Notes under the pieces: model-generated
What the model was told of the DNA's origin: nothing
The model's database searches: none
Seen by the model: the letters and a program-made list of their open reading frames with translations, nothing else
Part shown: one piece after another, positions 1 through 9,461 of the stretch
Position numbering within the stretch: the stretch's first letter is position 1
How the letters are laid out: the number at the start of each line of letters is the position of its first letter
DNA from: Alkaliphilus sp. NP8
Lineage (GTDB): Bacteria > Bacillota > Clostridia > Peptostreptococcales > Natronincolaceae
Assembly: GCA_015978205.1 (NCBI GenBank)
Contig: JADWMM010000049.1
Location: 1-33,309, forward strand
Direction: 5' to 3'
DNA length: 33,309 nucleotides
Position numbers and translations under genes: made by a program

Positions 1-36
1 GTTTTGTTAGACTCATATAATTAAACTATATATACT

Positions 37-273
37 TTATTCATTTGTGTTTTTTACATTAAAATTAACAGGTATACTTGGAGATATTGTGGAAACTGCA
101 TGTTTATATATTAGTTGTTGTTTTTCATCTGAATCTAAAACTATAGTATAGTTATCAAATCCTCTAACTATTCCCTTTAATTGAAATCCATTTACTAAGT
201 ATATAGTAATTAAAATTTTCTCTTTTCTAACTTTATTTAAAAAAACATCTTGTAAATTAATATTATTTTTCAT
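37..273 (-). CDS. hfq: RNA chaperone Hfq
   Basis: This 78-residue protein is Hfq, the hexameric Sm-like chaperone that helps small RNAs pair with mRNAs. The Sm1 segment ([20 protein letters not shown], residues 28-47) and the Sm2 signature YKHAVSTI (residues 56-63, family form YKHAISTI) are both present. Length is typical of Gram-positive Hfq, which lacks the long acidic tail of enterobacterial proteins. The ATG is preceded by a long purine-rich ribosome binding site (AGGAGGGGAAGGGA). It is the last visible gene of the mutS-mutL-miaA-hfq run, 44 bases after miaA; the miaA-hfq neighbourhood is widely conserved in bacteria. Identification is secure; target RNAs are unknown. Confidence 0.97.
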   Translation of the reverse strand: MKNNINLQDVFLNKVRKEKILITIYLVNGFQLKGIVRGFDNYTIVLDSDEKQQLIYKHAVSTISPSIPVNFNVKNTNE

Positions 274-316
274 ATTCCCTTCCCCTCCTATGTGTTATAA
301 TATTAATATTCTACAA

Positions 317-1252
317 CTACTTTAATTCTCCTTCAAAATCTTTAATAATATCCTTTAATAAGTTCTCTTTAGAGGAGTAATTTGATAAATTATACCAATT
401 TATAAAGCTGTATCTTTTAAACCAAGTTAGCTGACGCTTTGCATAATGTCTAGTATCTCTCTTTAAAATTCTAATAGCTTCATTTAAGTCGTATTCACCC
501 TCTAAATATTTTATTATCTCCTTATACCCTAGTCCCTTAAAAGCAGTCAAATCTTTAGTGTATCCTTGATTTAACAAATCTTTCACTTCTTTTACTAATC
601 CTTGCTCTATCATTATATCTACTCGCATATTTATTCTGTCATAAAGTTCTTCTCTATCTCTAGTTAATCCAACTACAAAAAATTCATATTCATCATTTAG
701 TTTAATATCTTTACTAAAGTCTCCTATTTTTTCACCAGTTTCATTATATACTTCTATAGCTCGAATTACTTTTTTTAGATTATTAGGATGTATCCTTTTT
801 GCAGAGTCAGAATCAATTTTTTTAAGTTTATTATGTACATATTCATTTCCTAGTTCATTAGCTTCTTTCTCTAAATCTTGTCTAAGTTTTAAATTAGAAA
901 CTGATTGACTAAAATCCATATCAAAAATAATAGAGTTTATATATAATCCTGTTCCACCTGCTATAATTGGAAGTTTATTACTTACTATTAATTCATCAAT
1001 TTTTTGTTTTGTTATTTTTTGAAATTCAGCTACAGAAAAACTTTCATCCGGATTAACAACATCAATTAAGTGATGAGGAATACCTTGTCTTTCTTCCATA
1101 GTAGGTTTAGCTGTACCTATATTCATATGCTTATAAATTTGCATAGAATCTGCCGAAATTATTTCTCCATTCAATTTATTAGCTAAGGCTAAAGATAAAT
1201 CCGTTTTTCCAACAGCAGTAGGGCCTACTATAATAAATAATTTTTTTTTCAT
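317..1252 (-). CDS. miaA: tRNA dimethylallyltransferase MiaA
   Basis: MiaA transfers a dimethylallyl group to N6 of adenosine 37 in tRNAs that read codons starting with U. The N-terminal P-loop GPTAVGKTDLS (from residue 9), the SADSMQIYKHMNIGTAKPT segment carrying the catalytic aspartate, and AGGTGLYINSII near residue 100 are family hallmarks. The 311-residue length is normal. The start ATG follows AGGAGGTAGTCAA. It lies 11 bases after mutL and 43 before hfq, so it is very probably co-transcribed with both. Its product i6A37 is the substrate of MiaB, encoded upstream at 6094-7506, so both steps of ms2i6A synthesis are in this window. Confidence 0.97.
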   Translation of the reverse strand: MKKKLFIIVGPTAVGKTDLSLALANKLNGEIISADSMQIYKHMNIGTAKPTMEERQGIPHHLIDVVNPDESFSVAEFQKITKQKIDELIVSNKLPIIAGGTGLYINSIIFDMDFSQSVSNLKLRQDLEKEANELGNEYVHNKLKKIDSDSAKRIHPNNLKKVIRAIEVYNETGEKIGDFSKDIKLNDEYEFFVVGLTRDREELYDRINMRVDIMIEQGLVKEVKDLLNQGYTKDLTAFKGLGYKEIIKYLEGEYDLNEAIRILKRDTRHYAKRQLTWFKRYSFINWYNLSNYSSKENLLKDIIKDFEGELK

Positions 1253-1263
1253 TTGACTACCTC

Positions 1264-3216
1264 CTATTGAATCCTCTTAAAATATTTCTCAATTTCATAT
1301 TTACTCATAGTTAAAATAATAGGTCTACCATGAGGACAGGTTAACGGTGGTTTTATCTTATTAAGATCTTCGATTAATCTTTTCATTTCAGAATGATTTA
1401 ATCTATCCTTTGCTTTAATTGCTGCTTTACATGCTCTTTTAATAATAGTATCTTCAAAAAAGTTATTAATATTATTATTCGTTCTAACTTCATCTAATAT
1501 TTCATAAATAAAATTGAAGTCTCTAGGTTTACCTAAAATAATAGGAACTTCTCTAACTATCATTGTATTAGTACCAAAGTCTTCAATTTGAAATCCTAGC
1601 TTTGTAAACAAGTTTATATTATTAGATAATAACATATAGTCTTCGTTAGACAGTTCTAATACTTTAGGCTTTACTAACCTCTGAGAAATAATGCTTTCGT
1701 TTTTAATTTCTTCTAAAAATTTATTGTATATTAATCTTTCATGAGCAGCATGTTGATCAATTAGATATATAGAATTATTTTTTTCTACTACTATATAACT
1801 GTTAAAAATCTGTCCTACAATTTTATAACCATATAATAAGGAGTTTAAAAAGAATGATTGACTTACTTCCTTTTCATTTTCATTTATTTCAAGTTGCTCT
1901 TCGTGATCTGCAACATCTCTATCTATTTTATCTATAAATTTATTAGTAGTAGCTTTATTATCTGACATGTTAATTGCATCTACTCTTTTATCATTCTTAA
2001 TTAAATTAGTATTTAAATTACTAAAGTAACTCTGTTTAGTTTCATTTACAGACAAATGTTTTAAATTAACACTTTCAGTAAAACTACTTTTTCCTTTATT
2101 GTCTATTTTAGATTTAATTGTTTTAGAAGAATCTAGATTTTCATCTATATTAATATCAATTTTATTATCTATATCTTTAGGTTGTTCAACATTAGATTTA
2201 ACTGGTGTTATAGTAGATATCATTGTATTCTTTTCTAGAATATTAGTTATAGAATTATATATAAACTCGTATATTAAATCTTCATTTTGAAACTTTACTT
2301 CTGTCTTAGATGGATGAACATTCACATCTACCTCAGAAGGATCAATAATTAAATTTAAAATACATATAGGATGCTTATTAATAATGACCTTTTCTTTATA
2401 AGCCATTTCTATAGCCTTATTAACTAATTTATTTTTTATATATCGACCATTTAAATAAAATATTTGTAAGTTTCTATTGCCTCGTACAAAACTTGGTTGA
2501 CCTATATAACCTTCTAATTTCATATCTGAAGTTTTTTCGTCTAAATGTATCAAATTTTTAAATGTATTTTTATTAAATACAGATATAATAGCTTGAGATA
2601 AGCTATTATTACCAGGAGTGGTAAACATAATATTATTATTGTTAATATACTTAAATGATATAGTAGGATTACTAAGTGATAAACGAGTGATTATTTCAGT
2701 TATTTTCATAGTTTCAGCACCATTAGATTTCATAAACTTTAATCTTGCTGGTGTATTGAAGAAAAGACTTTTTACAATAACTGTAGTTCCAACAGGACAC
2801 CCTACCATTTTTTTAGATTCAATTTTACCTCCAGCCATCTTTATTTGAATTCCATGCTGTTGATTAGAGGTTCGTGTAACCATTTCAATTTGAGAAACAG
2901 CAGATATACTGGCTAAAGCTTCTCCTCTAAATCCTAATGAATTGATATTACTTAGATCATTAATGCTAGTTATTTTTGAAGTACTATGACGCTTAAAGGC
3001 TTTTTCAACATATTCTTCCTTTATTCCAACACCATTATCTGTTATACGAATATATTTCTTTCCCCCTTGTTTAATCTCTAATACTATTGTAGAAGCACCA
3101 GAGTCAATAGCATTTTCAATTAATTCTTTAACCGCTGAATATGGGGATTCAACTACCTCTCCAGCTGCTATTTTATTAATTGTTAAATCATCTAGCATGT
3201 TAATTTTTATATTCAT
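1264..3216 (-). CDS. mutL: DNA mismatch repair protein MutL
   Basis: MutL links mismatch recognition by MutS to strand incision. The N-terminal GHKL ATPase motifs are intact: KELIENAIDSGA (catalytic E31, N35), DNGVGI, RHSTSKI and GFRGEAL. The centre (about 330-440) is a low-complexity, charged linker. The C-terminal domain has the metal-binding endonuclease motifs seen in hosts without MutH: DQHAAHE at 487-493 and CPHGRP near 626-631. Residue 498, normally a second glutamate, is asparagine here. I chose the ATG at 3216 (650 residues), six bases after AGGAGG; the TTG at 3222 directly abuts that site. It follows mutS by about 24 bases. Confidence 0.97.
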   Translation of the reverse strand: MNIKINMLDDLTINKIAAGEVVESPYSAVKELIENAIDSGASTIVLEIKQGGKKYIRITDNGVGIKEEYVEKAFKRHSTSKITSINDLSNINSLGFRGEALASISAVSQIEMVTRTSNQQHGIQIKMAGGKIESKKMVGCPVGTTVIVKSLFFNTPARLKFMKSNGAETMKITEIITRLSLSNPTISFKYINNNNIMFTTPGNNSLSQAIISVFNKNTFKNLIHLDEKTSDMKLEGYIGQPSFVRGNRNLQIFYLNGRYIKNKLVNKAIEMAYKEKVIINKHPICILNLIIDPSEVDVNVHPSKTEVKFQNEDLIYEFIYNSITNILEKNTMISTITPVKSNVEQPKDIDNKIDINIDENLDSSKTIKSKIDNKGKSSFTESVNLKHLSVNETKQSYFSNLNTNLIKNDKRVDAINMSDNKATTNKFIDKIDRDVADHEEQLEINENEKEVSQSFFLNSLLYGYKIVGQIFNSYIVVEKNNSIYLIDQHAAHERLIYNKFLEEIKNESIISQRLVKPKVLELSNEDYMLLSNNINLFTKLGFQIEDFGTNTMIVREVPIILGKPRDFNFIYEILDEVRTNNNINNFFEDTIIKRACKAAIKAKDRLNHSEMKRLIEDLNKIKPPLTCPHGRPIILTMSKYEIEKYFKRIQ

Positions 3217-3240
3217 CGACAACCTCCTAACATGTAATTC

Positions 3241-5907
3241 CTAAATTTGGGTAGCTTTTTTTTGAATTTTATACAATATGTTCAAAGCGTCTAAAGGTGT
3301 GGTTTCTAATAAATTTATATTTTTAAGTTCTTTTATAATGTCTGATTCCATAAGGTCTTCCAGTTTAAGCTGTTCGGTTTCTTTATTATTTTCAGTTTCA
3401 TTAGATATAGCTATTTCTGTGTTTTTTACTATATGATTTTCTTTAACTATATTATTTAAATCACCAGTACAATTGCCATCTTTTGATTCAAGATCCGTCA
3501 ATATGTTTTTAGCCCGACTTATTATATCATTAGGCAACCCAGCTAATCTAGCTACCTGAATTCCATAACTTTTATCTGCACTGCCTTTTAAAACTTTGTG
3601 TAAAAATATAATCTGATCTTTATCTTCTTTAACTGATACTCTATAATTTACAATTCTGTCATATAGCTTAGATAATTCGGTTAATTCATGATAATGAGTA
3701 GAAAATAATGTTCTAGATCTTAGTTTTTCACTTATATATTCTGCAACAGCCCAAGCAATACTTAAACCGTCAAATGTACTTGTACCTCTACCAATCTCAT
3801 CAACTATTAATAAACTTTTTTTAGTAGCTAAATTAACAATACTAGCCATTTCACTCATTTCTACCATAAATGTACTCTGTCCTTGTGATAAATCATCATT
3901 AGCCCCTACTCTAGTAAAAATTCTATCAGTTATGCCCAAGGTTGCATTTTCAGCTGGAACAAATGAACCTATTTGTGCCATTAAAGTAATTAAGGCTACT
4001 TGTCGCATATATGTTGATTTACCTGCCATATTAGGACCTGTGATCATTAAAAGTTGTTCATCTTCAGTATCTATATAAGTATCGTTAGAAACAAAAAGTT
4101 CACTTTCTAATACTTTTTCTACTACTGGATGTCTTCCTTCTTTAATATCTATAGTTTCACTATTATTAACATTTGGTTTAATATAATTATTTTCCTCTGC
4201 AACTTCTGCAAAAGAATATAAAACATCAAGCTCTGCTATAGCATTAGCAGTCTTTTGTATTCTCTTTATTTCATCTGAAAGTTTGCTTCGAATATCGATA
4301 AACTCATCGTATTCGATTTGAGTAATTTTTTCTTCTGCACCCAATATTTTATTTTCTATTTCCTTAAGCTCTGGAGTTATGTATCTTTCAGAATTAGCTA
4401 AGGTTTGTTTTCTTGTATAATTATCTGGAGCTAAATGTAAATTAGATTTTGAAATTTCGATATAATATCCAAATACTTTGTTATATCTTATTTTCAAAGA
4501 CTTAATACCCGTTTTTTGTTTTTCTTCTTGCTCTAGATTAGCAACCCATTGTTTGCCTTCTCTAGAAGCCTTTTGTAGCTCATCAAGTTCCTCACTATAT
4601 CCACCTTTAATAATCCCTCCATCTTTTAAAGATAATGCGGGTTCATCTAATATAGATTTATCTATAAGTTCTTTAATATCTTCTAATGTATCAATTCGAT
4701 CTAAAATTTTATTTAGTAAGCCTGATGCTTTATTACTAAATAATTTTTTGATTGTAGGAAGATAAGATGCAGAGTTTTTTAATGCTACTAAATCTCTAGG
4801 ATTAGCTGATCCGAAAGCAATTTTTCCAGATAACCTTTCTAAATCATAAATTTGTTTTAAGTTTTCTTTTAGCTCACTTCTTAATAAAATATCATTTTTT
4901 AATATTTCAACTGCATGTAATCTTTGATTTATTACTTCTACACTTAATAAGGGTTCTTCTATCCATTTTCTGATCATTCTAGCACCCATTGCAGTAGAAG
5001 TTTTATCCAATACCCAAAGTAACGAACCTTTCTTGTCATTGTTTCTAATAGTTTCTGTTAACTCTAAATTTCTACGAGTGGCTATATCTAAAATCATTTT
5101 ATCTTCAAAATTATATAGATTAATTTTATTAATATGAGTAAGAGATCTCTTTTGAGTTGTTTTTAAATAATGTATAATTGCTCCTGTAGATTGAATACCT
5201 ATATGATTAGGATGAAAACCTAATCCAGATATACTAGCTACACTAAATTGATCTTTTATTTGGTTTATCGAATAATTATCTTCAAAAATCCAGTCATCAC
5301 ATTGGTTTATATATATATTAAATTTTTCTCTTATATTTTCTATTAAATTACTATTATGTACATCTTTTTCTATGAAATAAATCATTTCAGTAGGTTCTAT
5401 TTTACTTATTTCATCCATTAACTTTTGATTCATTTCATTTCCTAGTATCTCAGTACAAAGAAGTTCTCCAGTAGACATATCTACATAACTTAGTCCACAT
5501 CCATTAGATGAAATATATATTGAAATAAGATAGTTATTTTTTTTATCATCTAATAGATTAGTATCTATTAGTGTTCCCGGTGTAATTACTCTAATTACAT
5601 CTCTTTTAACTATTCCCTTTGCCTTTGAGGGATCTTCTACTTGTTCACATATTGCCACTTTATGACCCTTAGAAACTAATTTATCTATATAATTATTAGC
5701 AGCATGGAATGGCACTCCGCACATAGGTGCTTTGTTTTCTAATCCACATTCTCGAGCAGTTAAAGTGATCTCTAGATCTCTAGAAGCTGTTTCAGCATCT
5801 TCAAAAAATAGTTCATAGAAGTCACCTAGTCTAAAAAATACTAAAGAATCTTTATACCTTTCTTTTATTTCCATATATTGTTGCATCATAGGAGTTAGTT
5901 TACTCAA
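3241..5907 (-). CDS. mutS: DNA mismatch repair protein MutS
   Basis: MutS recognises base mismatches and small loops. The mismatch-wedge motif FYE is at residues 30-32, Walker A (GPNMAGKST) near 620, and the Walker B/signature stretch LLIVDEIGRGTSTFDG near 700. The C-terminus has a short acidic linker, a QLKLEDL segment resembling a beta-clamp binding peptide, and a tetramerisation-type helix (TPLDALNILYKIQ). At 888 residues it is full length and is MutS1, since no Smr domain is present. Translation starts at TTG, six to seven bases after AGGAGG; no better start exists. It heads the mutS-mutL-miaA-hfq run and has its own extended -10 promoter. Confidence 0.97.
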   Translation of the reverse strand: MSKLTPMMQQYMEIKERYKDSLVFFRLGDFYELFFEDAETASRDLEITLTARECGLENKAPMCGVPFHAANNYIDKLVSKGHKVAICEQVEDPSKAKGIVKRDVIRVITPGTLIDTNLLDDKKNNYLISIYISSNGCGLSYVDMSTGELLCTEILGNEMNQKLMDEISKIEPTEMIYFIEKDVHNSNLIENIREKFNIYINQCDDWIFEDNYSINQIKDQFSVASISGLGFHPNHIGIQSTGAIIHYLKTTQKRSLTHINKINLYNFEDKMILDIATRRNLELTETIRNNDKKGSLLWVLDKTSTAMGARMIRKWIEEPLLSVEVINQRLHAVEILKNDILLRSELKENLKQIYDLERLSGKIAFGSANPRDLVALKNSASYLPTIKKLFSNKASGLLNKILDRIDTLEDIKELIDKSILDEPALSLKDGGIIKGGYSEELDELQKASREGKQWVANLEQEEKQKTGIKSLKIRYNKVFGYYIEISKSNLHLAPDNYTRKQTLANSERYITPELKEIENKILGAEEKITQIEYDEFIDIRSKLSDEIKRIQKTANAIAELDVLYSFAEVAEENNYIKPNVNNSETIDIKEGRHPVVEKVLESELFVSNDTYIDTEDEQLLMITGPNMAGKSTYMRQVALITLMAQIGSFVPAENATLGITDRIFTRVGANDDLSQGQSTFMVEMSEMASIVNLATKKSLLIVDEIGRGTSTFDGLSIAWAVAEYISEKLRSRTLFSTHYHELTELSKLYDRIVNYRVSVKEDKDQIIFLHKVLKGSADKSYGIQVARLAGLPNDIISRAKNILTDLESKDGNCTGDLNNIVKENHIVKNTEIAISNETENNKETEQLKLEDLMESDIIKELKNINLLETTPLDALNILYKIQKKATQI

Positions 5908-5944
5908 ATTTATTCCTCCTCTATAATTCAGATTTTATTTTACT

Positions 5945-5970
5945 ATTATATCAAATACTTTACTTAATTT
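5945..5970 (-). promoter_or_regulatory. Probable extended -10 promoter for mutS-mutL-miaA-hfq
   Basis: On the minus strand a perfect TATAAT (5945-5950) is preceded by TGA, giving an extended -10 element TGATATAAT. There is no good -35 at 16-18 bases, which is common with extended -10 promoters. It lies 38 bases upstream of the mutS TTG and downstream of the miaB terminator, so it would drive the repair operon independently of miaB. Confidence 0.6.
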
Positions 5971-6048
5971 TTAGTATATAATAATTGAATTCTTTAATAA
6001 AGATTATGTACTGATATTTATTTATAAATCTTTAACTTCAAAGCTATA

Positions 6049-6083
6049 ATTAAAATAGAATGCCTAAGGCATTCTATTTTAAT
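6049..6083 (-). terminator. Intrinsic terminator after miaB
   Basis: A perfect 16-bp inverted repeat (ATTAAAATAGAATGCC at 6049-6064, its complement at 6068-6083) has a three-base TAA loop. It starts 11 bases after the miaB stop. The lower stem is all A/T, so its 3' arm is U-rich in the minus-strand RNA. Because the stem is symmetric it could act in both directions, but only minus-strand genes flank it. Confidence 0.8.
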
Positions 6084-6093
6084 TACATATTAT

Positions 6094-7506
6094 TTAATCT
6101 ACAATCTCTCCGTTTAAAGAAAATGTTCTTGGTTCTATAATTTTTACATTTACTAACTTACCTATTAAACTTTCATCTCCACTAAAATTAACAAGTTTAT
6201 TTTCTCTTGTTCTTCCCATTAATCTATTTGGATCCTTTTTGCTTGGTCCTTCAACTAATACTTCAACAACTTTGTTTAAATAACTTTGGTTTATTTCTCC
6301 ACTAATTTGATTTACCTTGTCTACTAAACGATTAAACCTTTCTTGCTTTACTTTTTCATCTACTTGTTCTTCCATTTTAGCTGCTGGAGTACCTTCTCTA
6401 ATAGAATATAAAAATGTAAATGCAGAATCATATCTAGCCTTCTCTACTATATCTAAAGTATCTTTAAAGTCTTCTTCAGTTTCACCAGGAAACCCTACTA
6501 TAATGTCAGTAGTTAATCCAACATTAGGAACTTTTTCTTGTAGTTTTTTAACTAGGTTTAAATATCCTTCTTTTGTATATTTTCTATTCATAATTTTTAA
6601 TATACGATCGCTTCCTGATTGAAACGGAAGATGAAAATGCTCACAAACCTTATCACATTCTGCCATTGCATCAATTAGTCTATTAGATAAATCTTTAGGA
6701 TGAGATGTCATAAATCTTATACGTTCAATTCCATCTATTTTATTTAACTCTCTTAATAAATCTGCAAAATCAGTTTCATTTTTTAAAGTTTTTCCATATG
6801 AATTAACATTTTGCCCAAGAAGAGTAATTTCTTTTGTTCCATTGTTAGCAAGATCAGTAGCTTCTTTTACTATATCTTCTACTTCCCTACTTCGCTCTCT
6901 TCCTCTGGTATAAGGGACGATACAATACGTACAAAAGTTATTACACCCATACATAATATTTATAAATGCTTTTAATCCATATTTTCGATTAACTGGTAAT
7001 CCTTCTACTACATCGCCTTCATAATCCCATACTTCAATAAACATACCTTCAGATTGAACAGAGCTTATTAGCAGTTCAGGGAATCTGAATAAATTATGAG
7101 TTCCAAAAACTAAATCAACATGTCTATATTTACTTTTTATCTCCTTAACTACTTGAGGCTGTTGCATCATGCAGCCACAAACAGCTATAACAAGATCTTC
7201 TTTTTTCTGCTTTAGATTTTTTAATGCTCCTAAATTTCCATATACTTTTAGTTCTGCATTTTCTCTTACACAACAAGTGTTATATATAATTAAATCCGCT
7301 TCTTCTTTATTATCTGTAGCAGTATATCCCATTTTCTCGATCATTCCTGATAGGGTTTCAGAGTCATGTTCATTCATTTGACAACCATAAGTAGTAATAA
7401 TATATTTTTTACCTTTACCTTTATTATATATACTAAGTTCTTCAATAATTTCCTGTTGTTTTTTTACTTCTTCAGGTGAAATAGTTACCTTTTTTCTTTT
7501 GCTCAT
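6094..7506 (-). CDS. miaB: tRNA-2-methylthio-N6-dimethylallyladenosine synthase MiaB
   Basis: MiaB is the radical-SAM methylthiotransferase that converts i6A37 to ms2i6A37 in tRNA. The N-terminal domain has the three auxiliary-cluster cysteines C42 (YGCQMN), C78 (NTCCVREN) and C112 (CGCMMQQ). The radical-SAM triad is CNNFCTYC (C188, C192, C195), and a C-terminal TRAM-like domain ends in [13 protein letters not shown] place the start at the ATG at 7506 (470 residues), eight bases after AGGAGG; the upstream in-frame ATG at 7533 has no ribosome binding site. It sits directly upstream of mutS, the usual clostridial order, but is separated from it by a strong terminator. Confidence 0.96.
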   Translation of the reverse strand: MSKRKKVTISPEEVKKQQEIIEELSIYNKGKGKKYIITTYGCQMNEHDSETLSGMIEKMGYTATDNKEEADLIIYNTCCVRENAELKVYGNLGALKNLKQKKEDLVIAVCGCMMQQPQVVKEIKSKYRHVDLVFGTHNLFRFPELLISSVQSEGMFIEVWDYEGDVVEGLPVNRKYGLKAFINIMYGCNNFCTYCIVPYTRGRERSREVEDIVKEATDLANNGTKEITLLGQNVNSYGKTLKNETDFADLLRELNKIDGIERIRFMTSHPKDLSNRLIDAMAECDKVCEHFHLPFQSGSDRILKIMNRKYTKEGYLNLVKKLQEKVPNVGLTTDIIVGFPGETEEDFKDTLDIVEKARYDSAFTFLYSIREGTPAAKMEEQVDEKVKQERFNRLVDKVNQISGEINQSYLNKVVEVLVEGPSKKDPNRLMGRTRENKLVNFSGDESLIGKLVNVKIIEPRTFSLNGEIVD

Positions 7507-7578
7507 TTTTATCCTCCTATAGAATAGTAACAATATACAAAATAATAAAGCGATATATTACTTTATTAACTATAAATC

Positions 7579-7606
7579 ATTATACATCAATAGCTATTAT
7601 ATTCAA
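7579..7606 (-). promoter_or_regulatory. Sigma-A-type promoter for miaB
   Basis: On the minus strand TTGAAT (7601-7606), a 16-base spacer and TATAAT (7579-7584) form a near-consensus housekeeping promoter 73 bases upstream of the miaB ATG. The leader between them contains a small inverted repeat (AATAAAG / CTTTATT, around 7540-7565) that could form a weak 5' hairpin. Confidence 0.7.
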
Positions 7607-7811
7607 AGTATTACTATATTTTTATATAAATATAATTAAATTTTTTAAAAAATAAAATATATATAATTGAAATAAATGGTTATTAAAAGAATTTAATATT
7701 GATAAAAAGACTGTAATGAGGACTCTAAAAAGAATGCTATTCTATTCATACATTAGATAAACATAAAGTTAGAATTACTTATATATTAATTTAAAATGAT
7801 ATAACAAAAAT
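7607..7811. other. Non-coding gap with a possible decayed HTH fragment
   Basis: The gap between the miaB promoter and the next terminator has no intact gene. On the plus strand at 7679-7757 one frame reads LLKEFNIDKKTVMRTLKR, then stops; another frame continues with IHTLDKHKVRI to about 7792. The pattern resembles the helix-turn-helix of transposases or homing-type DNA-binding proteins after frameshifts. This is a weak pattern match only, so I do not call it a gene. Confidence 0.25.
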
Positions 7812-7838
7812 AAAAAACCCAGTATATCTGGGTTTTTT
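7812..7838 (-). terminator. Intrinsic terminator after the aminotransferase gene
   Basis: AAAAAACCCAG (7812-7822) and CTGGGTTTTTT (7828-7838) pair perfectly around a TATAT loop. In minus-strand RNA the GC core is followed by six U residues, a textbook rho-independent terminator 27 bases after the stop codon. It is symmetric and may also stop plus-strand transcripts. Confidence 0.88.
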
Positions 7839-7864
7839 ATTTGCTTATTGCATATTGTTTTGTA

Positions 7865-9181
7865 TTATCTTTGCTCTTCATATTGTCTTAAAAGATTAAC
7901 AAAAAGCTCTGGAACTTTAGCCATATTTTCAGGTGATTCAACGAATGAAATTCTAAACTGAGTACTACCTGGGTTGTCTTCTCCTTCTGAAATATCATAG
8001 AAACCTTTCATTGGTGCTACAAGAAGAGTTGTTTTAACGCCATCGATATTTACAGAACCTTCTCCTGCACAATATTTCGCAAACTCAATTGAATCGAATC
8101 CTGGCTTTACAACTTTTCTCACATCAATTACTGAATAAATTGATGCATCTGGACTTGAAACTATAAGACCTGGTTCTTTCTCCTTTAGTCCATTATAAAC
8201 TTTTACGATTTGCTTTTCGTAATATTCTTTTTGCTCTTTGCACCATCCAAGAATATCTTCTTTACTTTCATGAGCTAATGCACCAAAAATGTATTGACCA
8301 ATTGCATTAGCACAAAGGTTAGCAGTATATTCAGCTACAGATCTATTACTAAATTCAGTATTGTCAGTAATTACTGCACCAATTCTAAGCCCACATGCAT
8401 TCCATACTTTTGAAGCAGTTTCTATACTAATTCTTCTTCCTTCAATTCCTGGAACATCATTATCAGTTATTCCCCAAATACTTACTAATTTTTCATTTTC
8501 TTTATAATATAACTCACGATAAGCTTCATCAGTTACCATCCACATGTTATATTTCACACAAAGTTTAGCAAGATTTTTAAGCATATCATATGTATAATAT
8601 TGTCCTGTAGGGTTATCATATGGAATTACAAGAAGAGCTCCAGGATTATTTTCCTTTATAACCTCTTCAAGCTTATCCATTTCTGGTAAGTTAAATTTCC
8701 CATCTTCACCTAAATGACGCTTTACAGTTACTGTTTTACGTCCAAGTCTGTCTGCAAATGAAATATAATTTGTATAAGCAGGATCGATCATCATAAAAGG
8801 TTTTTCATCAGTTCCTGCAGGTCCACAAACTCCTAATAATAATAATTCCATAGCAGAAGATCCACCATCAGTTACTTGAATATTCAGCTTACTTGTATCA
8901 AAGCCTTCACTTGCTAAAATATTTTTAAATGCATCCCTACACTCAGCAGTACCTGCTGTACCAGTGTATCTTACAACTCCATTTGCAAATGGACTTTCAG
9001 GTGCATCAAGCCCAAACATTCTCTTTTGCATTGCTGGATTTGTTGGAAGAGATACATTTCCAATTCCTACATTAATTACTGCTTCAGGTTTTACTTCACG
9101 CTCATCGTATTTCATTTGCGCTAAACGTACATCTGATGGTTTTCTTGATTCAAAATGTGCTGATAAAATTGGTTTGCTCAT
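7865..9181 (-). CDS. PLP-dependent class I/II aminotransferase
   Basis: This 438-residue protein belongs to the fold-type I aminotransferases. The Schiff-base lysine lies in ETASKVWNACGLRIG, the PLP-contacting segments IPYDNPTGQYY and MVTDEAYREL are present, and the C-terminal substrate arginine is probably in TQFRISFVE. Substrate specificity cannot be read from the sequence; an aspartate- or branched-chain-like enzyme is possible. The ATG at 9181 is preferred because AGGAG lies seven bases upstream; a longer reading from a TTG at 9199 would begin upstream of that site. It has its own promoter and terminator, so it is monocistronic. Its base composition looks somewhat less AT-rich than its neighbours, perhaps reflecting high expression. 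Confidence 0.88.
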   Translation of the reverse strand: MSKPILSAHFESRKPSDVRLAQMKYDEREVKPEAVINVGIGNVSLPTNPAMQKRMFGLDAPESPFANGVVRYTGTAGTAECRDAFKNILASEGFDTSKLNIQVTDGGSSAMELLLLGVCGPAGTDEKPFMMIDPAYTNYISFADRLGRKTVTVKRHLGEDGKFNLPEMDKLEEVIKENNPGALLVIPYDNPTGQYYTYDMLKNLAKLCVKYNMWMVTDEAYRELYYKENEKLVSIWGITDNDVPGIEGRRISIETASKVWNACGLRIGAVITDNTEFSNRSVAEYTANLCANAIGQYIFGALAHESKEDILGWCKEQKEYYEKQIVKVYNGLKEKEPGLIVSSPDASIYSVIDVRKVVKPGFDSIEFAKYCAGEGSVNIDGVKTTLLVAPMKGFYDISEGEDNPGSTQFRISFVESPENMAKVPELFVNLLRQYEEQR

Positions 9182-9263
9182 TTCCATTCTCCTCTTCAAT
9201 AATTATTTTATGTATGCAAAGGCTTTTGCCTTTCTATAAAAATATATTTATATTTTCATTTTT

Positions 9264-9292
9264 ATTCTATCACAATATTGCAACTTTTTTAA
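9264..9292 (-). promoter_or_regulatory. Probable promoter for the aminotransferase gene
   Basis: On the minus strand TTAAAA (9287-9292), a 17-base spacer and TAGAAT (9264-9269) lie about 83 bases upstream of the chosen ATG. The leader holds a small hairpin (AAAGGC, four-base loop, GCCTTT, near 9217-9232). The -35 matches consensus at four of six positions, so this is moderate evidence. Confidence 0.5.
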
Positions 9293-9411
9293 CTATTATT
9301 AATTAATTTATTAATTTTTTTTACTCTACTAAATTTAAAAGAAGAAAACACCAGATTTGAGATGGCTTTTATTCAAAAGAATAATGTATTATAACACAAA
9401 ACTTATATATT

Positions 9412-9448
9412 AAAGGTCTAGGAAGCATTGATATGATCCTAGACCTTT
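9412..9448 (-). terminator. Hairpin terminator after the M42 peptidase cluster
   Basis: AAAGGTCTAGGA (9412-9423) and its exact complement (9437-9448) form a 12-bp stem with a 13-base loop, 13 bases after the stop of the last M42 gene. The trailing minus-strand tract is A/U-rich rather than pure U, so efficiency may be modest. Confidence 0.7.
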
Positions 9449-9461
9449 AGATTAAAAAATA

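Noticed and set aside
9270-9286. TTGCAATATTGTG upstream of the aminotransferase as an operator shared with the kor promoter
   Set aside because: The match is a six-base TTGCAA core in very AT-rich DNA; at kor it is explained as a -35 box, and the surrounding bases differ.
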